This document shows, one piece after another, positions 8,321 through 16,661 of a stretch of 64,000 nt of DNA. Origin of the DNA: an uncultured Solirubrobacterales bacterium (lineage in GTDB: Bacteria; Actinomycetota; Thermoleophilia; Solirubrobacterales; JACPNS01); contig CAKZMQ010000001.1 of assembly GCA_937128795.1 (NCBI GenBank), forward strand, positions 62,001-126,000. Direction: 5' to 3'. Both the position numbers and the translations under genes were made by a program. The notes beneath the pieces are model-generated. The model was not told the origin of the DNA. It ran no database searches and saw only the letters and a list, made by a program, of their open reading frames with translations. Each line of letters opens with the position of its first letter. Positions within the stretch are counted from its first letter, which is position 1.

Positions 8321-9244
8321 GTGATAAAAATCAGCGATCTACTACTCGAGCATCAACTCGACGACGGCAAGGCCGTGTTCGATGATGTCTACAACGCAGA
8401 TGATCCCCGCGGATATTTTGAGGAACTTGGTTCACTCGACTACGTGATCCCGCACCACGGCCAGCAGATGTTTCGGTCGGTCCTCGCCGCTCAAGCGGAG
8501 CAGCGATCTGAAGAGCCCTCTCAAGTGCTCGACGTCTGTTGTTCGTACGGCGTCAACGCGGCACTACTCAAGTGCGATCTGACTTTGTCAGAGCTCGAAA
8601 ATCACTATCGCGACAGCGACAACACGAATGTTGCCGTGGACGAACTTGCCGACGCCGATCGAGCGTTCTATGCACGCCACAGCCTGCCTGACGCGCCCAC
8701 CGTTGCCGGGCTCGACATCGCGGCAAATGCGGTCGATTACGCGGAGCAGGTCGGGCTGCTCGATCAGGCGTTCGCGGAGAATCTTGAGGCTGCGCCACCT
8801 TCGCTCGAACTGACAGAGCACATAGAAAACACCGACTTGGTGACCGTGACCGGCGGCATCGGATACGTAACGGCGACGACATTCGAACGGATTTTCGAAT
8901 CCGCTGGCGAGGTCAAGCCGTGGCTCGCAGCGTTCGCCCTGCGCCGCTACTCGTACAACGACATTGCCGACGCGCTCGCCCAGCATGGGTTCGTAACTGA
9001 GCGGCTGATCGGCACGACGTTTCCTCAGCGGTCATTCGCGTCCGACGAAGAGCGCGAATTCACGCTTGAGCACCTTGAATCGGCTGGCCTCGACACCGCA
9101 GGGCGCGAGGACGACGGTTGGTTTCACACCGAGTTCTATCTGTCGCGACCGGCCGCCGAAGCTGCCGAAACGCCACTGAGTGAGTTGCTCGGCGAACCGC
9201 AGACCGGGATTCAACTCCAGGAACTGTCGAGTTCACCTGTTTGA
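8321..9244 (+). CDS. Class I SAM-dependent methyltransferase-like protein
   Basis: About 305-308 residues. The AdoMet-binding motif is LDVCCSYGVNAALLK near residue 65. The remaining fold is divergent and the substrate unknown. The start is uncertain: the GTG at 8321 is itself part of AGAAGGTGAT, which looks like an extended ribosome-binding site; with normal spacing that site would point to the in-frame ATC at 8330. The in-frame ATG upstream at 8129 is inside the divergent arsR gene and unlikely. A strong hairpin at 9256 ends the unit, which stands alone, divergent from arsR. Confidence 0.7.
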   Translation: MIKISDLLLEHQLDDGKAVFDDVYNADDPRGYFEELGSLDYVIPHHGQQMFRSVLAAQAEQRSEEPSQVLDVCCSYGVNAALLKCDLTLSELENHYRDSDNTNVAVDELADADRAFYARHSLPDAPTVAGLDIAANAVDYAEQVGLLDQAFAENLEAAPPSLELTEHIENTDLVTVTGGIGYVTATTFERIFESAGEVKPWLAAFALRRYSYNDIADALAQHGFVTERLIGTTFPQRSFASDEEREFTLEHLESAGLDTAGREDDGWFHTEFYLSRPAAEAAETPLSELLGEPQTGIQLQELSSSPV

Positions 9245-9255
9245 AATGACCTGTA

Positions 9256-9287
9256 TCGGGACGATCAGCTGCGGTTGATCGTCCCGA
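9256..9287 (+). terminator. Hairpin terminator after methyltransferase gene
   Basis: A perfect 12-bp stem (9256-9267 with 9276-9287) and 8-base loop, 12 bases after the stop codon. Only TTGGG follows, so there is no real U-tract; U-poor terminators are common in actinobacteria. Confidence 0.6.
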
Positions 9288-9436
9288 TTGGGTAGCCGGC
9301 TGCTGCCGACGGTGCGCTGGCCGGTACGATCTGTCCGTAGTACGAGACTGTCATCACCGCTCGCCCGATCCACCAACAGTGGACTGCGCAGCGATCTCCG
9401 CCGACAGCTCACCCTCGAACCACGGATGGACCGACC

Positions 9437-11065
9437 TTGCTGCTGAGCGCAGAACACATCACGAAGACGATCGGTACCCGCACGCTGTTTGCGGACATCA
9501 ACCTAACGCTCTATCCCGGCGACAAGGTCGGCCTGGTCGGACGCAACGGCGTTGGCAAGACAACGTTCATGAAGCTGATCGCCGAACCGCAGGCAACTGA
9601 CAGACAACGCGGTGGCGGCGGCAAGGCCGGCGCTATGGCCGTGCGGCACTGGGGCAACGTCGGCTACCTACCGCAGGACCCGCGCATCGAGAACGGCGTT
9701 GACCTGACCAAGACCGTCTGCGATCACGTGCTGTCCTCGTTGAACCTCGACACCGATCGCGATCACTTGGCCGAGCTGCAGTCCGCGATGGAGGCCGACC
9801 CGTCCGAACGTGCGATTGAACGCTTTACGGCCGCGCAAGAAAAGTTCGCCGACCGCGGTGGCTACACCGCCGAGGAGAAGGCCAAGAGCTTCGCGATCGG
9901 AATCGGTTTGCGCGAGGAGCGCGTGGACGCGCCGCTGACTGAGCTGTCGGGAGGTGAGCTGCGCTTGGCCGAGATCGCACGGATTCTCTTTGGATCGCCT
10001 GACGCGCTGCTGCTCGACGAACCGACGAACCACATCGACACCGACGCCCGACTTTGGCTGCTCGACTTCATGCGTGGCTACCGCGGCGGTCTGATTGTGA
10101 TCAGCCACGATCTCGAGCTGCTCGACGAGTCGATCACGCGCGTGGTCCACTTGGACGAAGGAAAAACCTTCGAATACAAGGGCACCTATTCGCAGTACGT
10201 GCGATCCCGCGAAGCGGATCTGGTTCGTCGCGAAAAGGAGGATGCCCAGCGCGAGTCCGAGATGCGCCGGATGAAGACGCTGGCCGACAAGATGCGTGGG
10301 CAGAGCGCCAAGCGCGCGAAGGCAGCGAAGGCGCTGGACCAACGCGTTGAGCGATTGAAACAGGACGCGCCGAGTTCGGTCGCTCGGCGCAAGGAGGCCA
10401 GCTACAAGTTTCCCGATCCGCCGCATTGCCATCGCACCGTGTTGATGGTCGATGACCTCGCCAAGTCATATGACGAGAACGACGTCTTCGAGGATCTCAC
10501 CTTCACTTTGGATCGCGGGCAACGGATGTGCCTGATCGGTTTCAACGGTGCCGGCAAGTCGACGCTGCTCAAGCTGATAGCGCGGTTGACCGCACCAACG
10601 CACGGCACCGTCGAGTACGGGATCGGTGTTTCGGTCGGCTACTACGACCAGGAGCACGGTGATCTCGACGCAAGCGAAACGGTGATCGAGAATGCGCGCA
10701 AAGGCCTGAGCGGATTCTCTGACCCCGAGACGCGCAGCCTGCTCGCCAAGTTCCAGCTGACCGGAGACACGGTCTACCAGAACGTCTTGACCTTGAGCGG
10801 CGGAGAGAAGACCAAGCTGGCGCTGGCCAAGCTGGTGGCCGGCAGGCACAACGTTCTGCTTCTGGACGAGCCGACGAACAACCTCGACCCAGCCTCTCGT
10901 GACTATGTCGCGGAGGCTCTGAACAGTTGGTCGGGCACGATCATCGTCGTCAGCCACGACACGGAGTTCATCGATGCATTGAGCCCAGACTTTTCACTGG
11001 TACTGCCGGAGGCAGACTTCAGTCACTGGCAGGAGGGCGATCTGGAGATGGTGGCGCTGGCGTAA
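9437..11065 (+). CDS. ABC-F family ATPase (ribosome-associated)
   Basis: 542 residues with two ABC domains and no membrane segments. Domain 1 has Walker A GRNGVGKTT (~36), signature LSGGE (~172) and Walker B DALLLDEPTNHID. Domain 2 has GFNGAGKST (~370), LSGGE (~455) and NVLLLDEPTNNLD. The lysine/arginine-rich linker (~245-315) is the P-site-tRNA interaction motif of ABC-F proteins, which work on the ribosome rather than in transport. Length is typical of EttA/Uup-like members. TTG 9437 is preceded by GGATGG at suitable spacing. The 3' end overlaps the convergent NERD-like gene by 47 bp. Confidence 0.9.
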   Translation: MLLSAEHITKTIGTRTLFADINLTLYPGDKVGLVGRNGVGKTTFMKLIAEPQATDRQRGGGGKAGAMAVRHWGNVGYLPQDPRIENGVDLTKTVCDHVLSSLNLDTDRDHLAELQSAMEADPSERAIERFTAAQEKFADRGGYTAEEKAKSFAIGIGLREERVDAPLTELSGGELRLAEIARILFGSPDALLLDEPTNHIDTDARLWLLDFMRGYRGGLIVISHDLELLDESITRVVHLDEGKTFEYKGTYSQYVRSREADLVRREKEDAQRESEMRRMKTLADKMRGQSAKRAKAAKALDQRVERLKQDAPSSVARRKEASYKFPDPPHCHRTVLMVDDLAKSYDENDVFEDLTFTLDRGQRMCLIGFNGAGKSTLLKLIARLTAPTHGTVEYGIGVSVGYYDQEHGDLDASETVIENARKGLSGFSDPETRSLLAKFQLTGDTVYQNVLTLSGGEKTKLALAKLVAGRHNVLLLDEPTNNLDPASRDYVAEALNSWSGTIIVVSHDTEFIDALSPDFSLVLPEADFSHWQEGDLEMVALA

Positions 11066-11867
11066 GAGATTGTGCTTGTTGCGCGGCTTCGCGCAGGTAC
11101 GTTGCGACGAATTCAATCTCACCTTCGAACAGCGGGCCGCGACCGGTCGCGTGGGCAGCGACATTCTCGGCCGTGTCTATGCGAACGCCAAGGCTCTCTC
11201 GTGCGGGAGTGCGATCGATGCCGTCTACAGACTCGAAGCAGAGCGCGGCCGCAGCCGGTACGTCGAACTTGAACTTTGCTTGTGCGAGCAAAGCTTCGAG
11301 CGCCTCGCGTTGCTCGACTGCGAGATCGACCAGATCGCGACGATTGCGGCCAGCGATCAGAACGTTCGTCGGGATCGACGTGGAAGCCCAACTTACGAGC
11401 GCTTCGATCTGCACGGCGGACGAGTAGGACTTCGACCCGACGATCGTCACCCCGGATCGACCGACGACCAAGTGATCGAAACCGGGCTCGAAGAACGGAA
11501 GGTCGCCGGCGGGGAGCACTTGGGCCGGCGCCTCGGTTGCTGCGCGATCGAGCGCGTTGCCGACGAGCAGCGAGGCATCGTAGGCACTGAGCGTTGGCTG
11601 CAGGCTGGGCGTGGGTTTTCTCGCGTGGCTGCTGCCGGTGCCGGTGCTTGTGCGTCTCTGGGTCGACCCACTTCCGATCCTCAGTTCACTCTTGTATTCC
11701 CGCGCCGACTTTGTCGGATCCGCCCGAACCTCATCCCAACATCTGATGCAGACGCGCGAGCGATCGATTTGAATCGACTGTTGTCCGGCGAGCAACGTGC
11801 GGTCACATCGTGAGCACTTGGTCTCGGTGCGCACGTTGGCGCGTTTCCAGTTGAGGTCGGAGAGCAT
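11019..11867 (-). CDS. Zinc-ribbon and NERD-like domain protein
   Basis: 282 residues from ATG 11867; the frame remains open to a TTG at 11930. An N-terminal Cys4 ribbon (CSRC at ~17-20 and CIRC at ~38-41) is followed by a Ser/Thr/Arg-rich linker and a domain resembling nuclease-related NERD proteins (DHLVVGRSGVTIVGSKSY, then VLIAGRNRRDLVDLAVEQREALEALL). The catalytic-type acidic-lysine motif is weak, so nuclease activity is doubtful. The proline-rich C-terminal tail reads through the last 47 bp of the convergent ABC-F gene. No good ribosome site marks the start. Confidence 0.6.
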   Translation of the reverse strand: MLSDLNWKRANVRTETKCSRCDRTLLAGQQSIQIDRSRVCIRCWDEVRADPTKSAREYKSELRIGSGSTQRRTSTGTGSSHARKPTPSLQPTLSAYDASLLVGNALDRAATEAPAQVLPAGDLPFFEPGFDHLVVGRSGVTIVGSKSYSSAVQIEALVSWASTSIPTNVLIAGRNRRDLVDLAVEQREALEALLAQAKFKFDVPAAAALCFESVDGIDRTPARESLGVRIDTAENVAAHATGRGPLFEGEIEFVATYLREAAQQAQSLTPAPPSPDRPPASD

Positions 11868-11974
11868 TGCGCAGGAGATAGATACCACTTGTTCGCCGCG
11901 CAGTGAAGATCGTTCGGCCAAACAAGCCAACTAGACTCGCCACTTCCGATCAATGCCGTCTGGGCATTGAACTC

Positions 11975-12046
11975 GGGCGCGTAGCTCAGTGGGAGAGCGC
12001 TCGCCTCACACGCGAGAGGTCGCAGGTTCGAAACCCGCCGCGCCCA
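11975..12046 (+). tRNA. tRNA-Val (CAC anticodon)
   Basis: A full cloverleaf can be drawn: acceptor GGGCGCG/CGCGCCC, D-stem GCTC/GAGC, anticodon stem CTCGC/GCGAG with loop CTCACAC (anticodon CAC, reading GUG), T-loop TTCGAAA and discriminator A. No CCA is encoded. One oddity: the T-stem GCAGG/CCCGC contains an A-C mismatch at its middle pair. The gene is followed at once by the repeat block 12052-12276. Confidence 0.9.
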
Positions 12047-12051
12047 TGTTC

Positions 12052-12276
12052 GATTGTCGCCGCCGTCGCGGCGACGCGTTGCACGCAGCTTTGCCTCAGG
12101 ACCGCGCGGCGAAGCCACGCGGTCCTGAGTTTGCTTCGGAGTTGCTGGTTTGATTGTCGCCGCCGTCGCGGCGACGCGTTGCACGCAGCTTGGCCTCACG
12201 ATCCGCGGGAAACCCCCGGATCGTGAGATTGCGGACAGTGTGGTTGTTTGATTGTCGCCGCCGTCGCGGCGACGCG
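12052..12276. repeat. Three copies of a 27-bp hairpin repeat, ~100-bp period
   Basis: An identical 27-bp core occurs at 12052-12078, 12152-12178 and 12250-12276 (periods 100 and 98). Each core folds as GTCGCCGC-CGTC-GCGGCGAC. In copies 1 and 2 identity continues for another ~19 bases (TTGCACGCAGCTT, then GCCTCA) with one change. After each of these comes a different long hairpin: stem 12095-12106 with 12118-12129 (12 bp), and 12195-12205 with 12217-12227 (11 bp) extended by GGG/CCC. The unit is thus a fixed hairpin plus a variable hairpin. It may end the tRNA transcript or be a dispersed REP-like element; no protein gene is supported here. Confidence 0.85.
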
Positions 12277-12308
12277 GCGACGCGGACTGCTGCCGTTAGT
12301 GTGGCGGC

Positions 12309-12680
12309 ATGACCTATGAACAGACAGTTGGCGACATCGCGAAGGTCGTCGAAGCGGTTGGAGTCGCCATTCTCGTGGTCGGCGCGGCTGGCGCGTTCGC
12401 GCTGTATTTCCGCGAATTGACGCGTCGGGCAAGCGACGCCTACAGCAAGCTGCGACAAAACCTGGGGCGAGTGATTTTGCTGGGCCTCGAGGTGCTGATC
12501 ATCGGTGACATCGTCCGGACGATCGTCGTCGACCCGACACTGGAGAGCGTCGCCGTGCTGGGCGCGATCGTGCTGATCCGGATCGTGCTGAGCTTCTCGC
12601 TTGAGGCTGAGATCGACGGAATGTGGCCCTGGAACAGATGGCGCAGGCAATCAAGCGCCGGACCCGTGGACGAGGCGTGA
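12309..12680 (+). CDS. DUF1622 family membrane protein
   Basis: 123 residues with three hydrophobic stretches (~15-35, ~57-75, ~80-98) and the DUF1622 pattern (FRELTRR, RQNLGRVILLGLEVLIIGDIVRTI, LIRIVLSFSLEAEIDG). Function of the family is unknown; an ion-channel-like role has been guessed. ATG 12309 lies 6 bases after TAGTGT (12297-12302), fitting a leaderless message. Two short inverted repeats follow (12674-12687 and 12702-12717). Confidence 0.82.
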   Translation: MTYEQTVGDIAKVVEAVGVAILVVGAAGAFALYFRELTRRASDAYSKLRQNLGRVILLGLEVLIIGDIVRTIVVDPTLESVAVLGAIVLIRIVLSFSLEAEIDGMWPWNRWRRQSSAGPVDEA

Positions 12681-12740
12681 ACACGCCGTAGACTTGTCAA
12701 AGACGCGCTGGCGCGTCGGCATGCGGGCATCGGCGTTGAC

Positions 12741-12838
12741 GGCCGGGTCCCACGCGGCGAACACTTGTGAACCAGGTCAGGTCCGGAAGGAAGCAGCCTT
12801 AAGCGATGTCGTTCGGGCGCCGTGGTTTCGCCTGGCAG
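12741..12838 (+). ncRNA. ffs: Signal recognition particle RNA (small, 4.5S type)
   Basis: The universally conserved helix-8 core is present: GAACCAGGTCAGGTCC, a GGAA tetraloop, GGAAGCAGCC, within 12768-12800. Flanking arms pair over about 98 bases (CCACG at 12750 region with CGTGG near 12821; GCC near 12742 with GGC near 12835). The size matches the Alu-less bacterial SRP RNA that joins Ffh. Exact ends are estimates. A 21-bp stem terminator lies 70 bases downstream. Confidence 0.9.
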
Positions 12839-12908
12839 GAGTTGGTGCTCGCATGCGGACGCGTCAGTTGGGTGCGGTCTGGGCGCCCTTGATTCCGATC
12901 AGCCTTTT

Positions 12909-12962
12909 TGCCGCATGCCCTGTCCATGCGGCACGCTGCATGGACAGGGCATGCGGCATTTT
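12909..12962 (+). terminator. Long perfect hairpin terminator after SRP RNA
   Basis: A perfect 21-bp stem (12909-12929 with 12938-12958), loop of 8, then TTTT (12959-12962). It suits plus-strand transcripts from the SRP RNA and lies just beyond the 3' end of the convergent glycosyltransferase gene. Confidence 0.8.
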
Positions 12963-12993
12963 GCGGCTTGGGAAAGCGGGTGCGGTGAAACGG

Positions 12994-14487
12994 CTAGTTG
13001 GGCTCGGCGCCGGGCAGCGCTCTACCGGCTTCGACGGCGGCGGCGCAGTCGGGTGATGCGTAGAGCCGCCAGGCCCAGCTCGCGTAGACCGTCTTATATG
13101 GCTCGCCGTCTGCAGTGGTCGGTGCGTCGAGGCTGGGGACCTCGCTGTAGAAACGCTCGGCGACGCTGCGGCTTGCCGGGTAGAGGGCCAGTTCGGCGAG
13201 CGGGTAATTCTTGTCTCCGACAGACTGGATCGAGTTCGGTGGCCCGTCCAGTTCGTAGCGAAACGCCGGCACCGGGCGGTGGTCGGTTGTCGAGATTCGG
13301 CCGCACTTCTCATAGAACAGCGCGACAACCGGAGACGAGCCGAACTCGCGCAGGTTCTTCGAGATCGTCTCGTAGTTATTGATCTTCTGTTTCGTTTCGC
13401 GCACCAGTGAGACGTGCCACGGAATCCAGATCAACGACAGCGCTAGTGACGCGATACCGACCCACTTCCACGTGTCACGCCTGACGAAGTCCACTGGCAG
13501 CGAGCGCCAACCGAATACGCCTGCCGCGTAGATCACGGCGAGCAACACAGTCGGCGTCAGCACGTAGCGAGCGATCAGCGGCAAGCCCGCGATCGTGCTG
13601 AGCATGAAGACGCCGGTCATGATCGCGGCGACGCCGATCAGGATCTTTGCCTGCCGTTTCATGCACAGCGCGATGAACAACATCCCGATCGGTACGCCGA
13701 CGATCAGCGGCTCGCGCAGCGTGAAGCCGAAGAACCGCGCGGTCCAGATCGGCGATTCAAGCGGCTCGCGTGGCCGGTTGAGTTGGGCAGCGAGGTCGGA
13801 TGTCCCATGCAATGAGTGCAGAAAATCGCCGGTCACCGCCCAGTCGCTCAAAGCCCAGAGCACAGGGCCAGCTGCAGTCAGCACGGCGAGCCAGACGCGC
13901 TCCTTCCACGAACGCGCTGGGAAGAGATATAGCCAGTACAGCCCGGCCAGCACCCATGCTTCGGGCCGCAGCAACCCGGCAAACGTCAGCAGCATCAACA
14001 CCGGCCAGCCGCGTCGGGGTTGTCGAACCTCAAGCAGTAATGCCCAGATCACGAACATCACGAACGGGATGTCCTGGTATGTCGCAAGAGCGTTGCGGTC
14101 AAATGCCGGGCGCGTGAGGATGATCACTGCAGCTAGCGCACCGACCCATGGATTGAAGAGGTCGCGACCGAGCAGATAGACCAACCAGACGATCCCACCG
14201 AATGTCAGCATCACCATCCAAGCGAGCACCGTCGCAGCCGAATCGCCGAACGGCAGTGCCAGCCAGCTGACAAAGGTCTGCAGCGGATGCGGCGTCGGCG
14301 CTATGAATCCCGTGTAGTCGGGCGTGATGCCGTTGGCGATGTCCTGCGCCCAGACCAGTGAGTACGAAGCGTCGTAGTTGAGGTACGGCGGTCCGTATAC
14401 GAGAAACAGGATCAGCGGCGTACCGATGATCACGAGTAGTCCGGGCAGCCATCCCCGCCAGTCGAATCGAGTGGAGAGCCTGCTCAT
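12994..14487 (-). CDS. GT-C type membrane glycosyltransferase (family 39-like)
   Basis: 497 residues, about ten to twelve membrane helices over residues 14-390 and a soluble C-terminal part. An acidic first-loop motif (NYDASYSLVWAQDIANG, ~38-54) matches the catalytic loop of polyprenyl-phosphate-dependent GT-C enzymes such as PMT/ArnT relatives. A DxD-like pair (RPAFDRNALATYQDIP) lies in the third loop. It should move a sugar from a lipid carrier to an acceptor on the outer face of the membrane; the substrate is unknown. ATG 14487 lies 9 bases from TAATCT, divergent from dnaX. Confidence 0.75.
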   Translation of the reverse strand: MSRLSTRFDWRGWLPGLLVIIGTPLILFLVYGPPYLNYDASYSLVWAQDIANGITPDYTGFIAPTPHPLQTFVSWLALPFGDSAATVLAWMVMLTFGGIVWLVYLLGRDLFNPWVGALAAVIILTRPAFDRNALATYQDIPFVMFVIWALLLEVRQPRRGWPVLMLLTFAGLLRPEAWVLAGLYWLYLFPARSWKERVWLAVLTAAGPVLWALSDWAVTGDFLHSLHGTSDLAAQLNRPREPLESPIWTARFFGFTLREPLIVGVPIGMLFIALCMKRQAKILIGVAAIMTGVFMLSTIAGLPLIARYVLTPTVLLAVIYAAGVFGWRSLPVDFVRRDTWKWVGIASLALSLIWIPWHVSLVRETKQKINNYETISKNLREFGSSPVVALFYEKCGRISTTDHRPVPAFRYELDGPPNSIQSVGDKNYPLAELALYPASRSVAERFYSEVPSLDAPTTADGEPYKTVYASWAWRLYASPDCAAAVEAGRALPGAEPN

Positions 14488-14496
14488 TGGCTCGCG

Positions 14497-14522
14497 AGAT
14501 TAGTCGCCCAGACCAATATGAT
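14497..14522. promoter_or_regulatory. Divergent leaderless promoters for dnaX and the glycosyltransferase
   Basis: TATGAT (14517-14522) ends 8 bases before the dnaX ATG, and on the other strand TAATCT (14502-14497) ends 9 bases before the glycosyltransferase ATG. Neither start has a ribosome-binding site. Both fit the TAnnnT -10 consensus of actinobacterial leaderless transcripts. Confidence 0.55.
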
Positions 14523-14530
14523 CGACCGCG

Positions 14531-16282
14531 ATGGCCGAAGCACCCAAACCTCATCCAGGCTCGCCTCAGCAGAACTCGCTTTACCGCCGCCACCGCCCGC
14601 GCACCTTCGACGACGTGATCGGTCAGGAGCACGTCGTGCGCACGCTGCGCAACGCCGTCGACCAGCAGAACGTCCACCACGCATACCTATTCGTCGGTTC
14701 CCGCGGCACCGGCAAGACGAGCATGGCGAAGATTCTGGCTAGCGCACTCAATGCCGAGGGCGGCCCTACCTCGAGCTTCAACGCCGATGACCCGGCCGCA
14801 AAGTCGATTGCGATCGGCAACTCGATGGATGTCGTCGAGATGGACGCGGCGTCACACAACGGCGTCGACGACATCCGCGACTTGATCGACAGCGTCGCCC
14901 TCGCCCCCACGACCGGCGGCTGGAAGGTCTACATCCTCGACGAGGCGCACATGATCACCACGCAGGGGTGGAACGCGTTTCTCAAAACGCTCGAAGAACC
15001 GCCGCCCAACACCGTCTTCGTGCTGGCCACCACCGAGGCGAACAAAGTGCTGCCGACGGTCGCCGACCGCTGCCATCGCTTCGACTTTCGTCGTCCCTCG
15101 GTCGAGCAACTCTCACAAGCGCTGCGTCGCGCCGCCGATGCCGAACAGATAGAGATCGGGGACGACGCCGTGGCGATGATCGCTCGCTCGGCGACCGGCT
15201 CGTTCCGCGATGCGCTCGGCACGCTCGAACAACTCGTGACCTACGGCGGCACGTCGGTTGGTGCGGAGGATGTTCAGGCTGTACTTGGCGTCGCAGACTT
15301 CGAACTGCTCTGCTCGACTGCAGACGCGATTGCCTCTGGCGACCGTCGCGCGGTGTTGAGCGTCGTCGCCGAACTCGCTGACAGAGGCCGCGACCTCACC
15401 GCGTTCGCTCGCGACCTCGCCGTTCATGTGCGCAATCTGCTGGTAGCGAACACGCTGGGCGAGACACCGCCTTCAATCGGTCTGACCGAGGAGCAGTCGG
15501 CGCGTCTGGTCGCACAGTCCGCACAATTCGGCGCTGAACGTGCCGCCCACACCCTTGACCTGCTTTCGCGAACGATCCAGACCGCCCGTTCGGGTGGCGA
15601 CCCGCGACTTCAACTCGAATTGGCGCTCTTCAAGGCCGCTCGCCCCGAGGATGACGATCGACCGGAGGCATTGCTCTCGCGCATCGAATCGCTGGAGCAG
15701 CGCGCCGCCGGCGCCGTCGCCACACCCGTTGCACCGGCCGTGATCCCGCCGACCGAGGTGGCCGATTCGGAACCAACGGCCGGTCGCGCTCCCGACACGA
15801 CTGCCAGCCAGCAACCGTCGCCGGATGTTGAAGCCCGACCGGCTGTGGAGGCAGTTGCCACGCAAGCCCCTGCGCTGGCCGTTGCAGACAGCGACCCGAT
15901 TGCGGTCCCGACAATCGAGATCGTCGAATCGGTGTGGCCTAACGCGATCCTCACCCTCAACGACACCAGCCCGCGCCTCGGCGCCGTTGTCGAGAGCTGC
16001 AAGCCATTGCGCATCGAGGACCGCCGCCTCGTACTCGGATTCCCCGGATCCGCCGGCTTTCAGCGCAAAACCGCCGAGCAGGCCGCAGGTCGCGACACGA
16101 TCGCCGACCACATCGAACAGGCGACCGGTTTTCGCTTCACGCTTGTCACCGAGCAGATCTCTGAGGAGGAGTTTTCACCGGCGTCGGAAGCGAGACCTAG
16201 TGGCGTTGACAAAGACGAACTCGTGGCTCGGCTGAAGAAAGAGTTTGACGCAACCGAACTGGCCGACGACCGCGCCAAGTAG
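14531..16282 (+). CDS. dnaX: DNA polymerase III gamma/tau subunit
   Basis: 583 residues. AAA+ clamp-loader ATPase: Walker A GSRGTGKTS (~56), Walker B VYILDEAHM (~135), SRC-like DRCHRF (~179). The region between Walker A and the DAASHNG motif, which normally holds a four-cysteine zinc module, keeps its length but has no cysteine. After domain III comes a Pro/Ala-rich linker (~390-470) and a C-terminal tau-like domain (~470-583). It loads the sliding clamp onto DNA. Downstream ybaB is 56 bases away, the usual arrangement. Confidence 0.95.
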   Translation: MAEAPKPHPGSPQQNSLYRRHRPRTFDDVIGQEHVVRTLRNAVDQQNVHHAYLFVGSRGTGKTSMAKILASALNAEGGPTSSFNADDPAAKSIAIGNSMDVVEMDAASHNGVDDIRDLIDSVALAPTTGGWKVYILDEAHMITTQGWNAFLKTLEEPPPNTVFVLATTEANKVLPTVADRCHRFDFRRPSVEQLSQALRRAADAEQIEIGDDAVAMIARSATGSFRDALGTLEQLVTYGGTSVGAEDVQAVLGVADFELLCSTADAIASGDRRAVLSVVAELADRGRDLTAFARDLAVHVRNLLVANTLGETPPSIGLTEEQSARLVAQSAQFGAERAAHTLDLLSRTIQTARSGGDPRLQLELALFKAARPEDDDRPEALLSRIESLEQRAAGAVATPVAPAVIPPTEVADSEPTAGRAPDTTASQQPSPDVEARPAVEAVATQAPALAVADSDPIAVPTIEIVESVWPNAILTLNDTSPRLGAVVESCKPLRIEDRRLVLGFPGSAGFQRKTAEQAAGRDTIADHIEQATGFRFTLVTEQISEEEFSPASEARPSGVDKDELVARLKKEFDATELADDRAK

Positions 16283-16338
16283 TGACCGCCACTGAGAGCT
16301 GACCGACACCCAACCGTCCATTCGAAAGGATCGCCACC

Positions 16339-16656
16339 ATGGCGCAGCAACCGAACATCAACAAGATGATGAAGCAGCTCCAGCAGGCGCAGGTCGAGAT
16401 GGCCGCCGCGCAGGAGCAACTCAAGACCGAGATCGTCGAGGCCTCGGCCGGTGGCGGAATGGTTCAGGTCAAGGTGTCGGGAGACCTTCAGCTGACCGAA
16501 GTCAAGATCGACCCGGAGGCGCTCGACCCGGAAGACGTCGAAATGCTTCAGGACATGGTGCTCGCAGCCACCAACGAGGCGCTGCGCAACTCGCAACAAC
16601 TCGCCGAGCAGCGCTTGGGTGGTATCGCCGGCGGTCTTGGATTGCCGGGGATGTAG
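16339..16656 (+). CDS. YbaB/EbfC nucleoid-associated protein
   Basis: 105 residues matching YbaB/EbfC: glutamine-rich helix at the start (NKMMKQLQQAQVEMAAAQEQL), a central sheet (GGGMVQVKVSGDLQLTEVKIDPEAL) and a C-terminal helix ending GGLGLPGM. The family binds DNA as a tweezer-like dimer. GAAAGGA (16322-16328) provides a ribosome site. It normally lies between dnaX and recR; here recR is displaced by about 1.27 kb of inverted accessory DNA. Confidence 0.93.
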   Translation: MAQQPNINKMMKQLQQAQVEMAAAQEQLKTEIVEASAGGGMVQVKVSGDLQLTEVKIDPEALDPEDVEMLQDMVLAATNEALRNSQQLAEQRLGGIAGGLGLPGM

Positions 16657-16661
16657 AGCCG

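Noticed and set aside
12052..12276. Possible small CRISPR array
   Set aside because: Only three repeats; the intervals are partly conserved and form long hairpins themselves; no cas genes.
12096..12650. 184-codon minus frame over the repeats and DUF1622
   Set aside because: Reads through hairpin repeats with a repetitive Arg/Ala peptide; no family.
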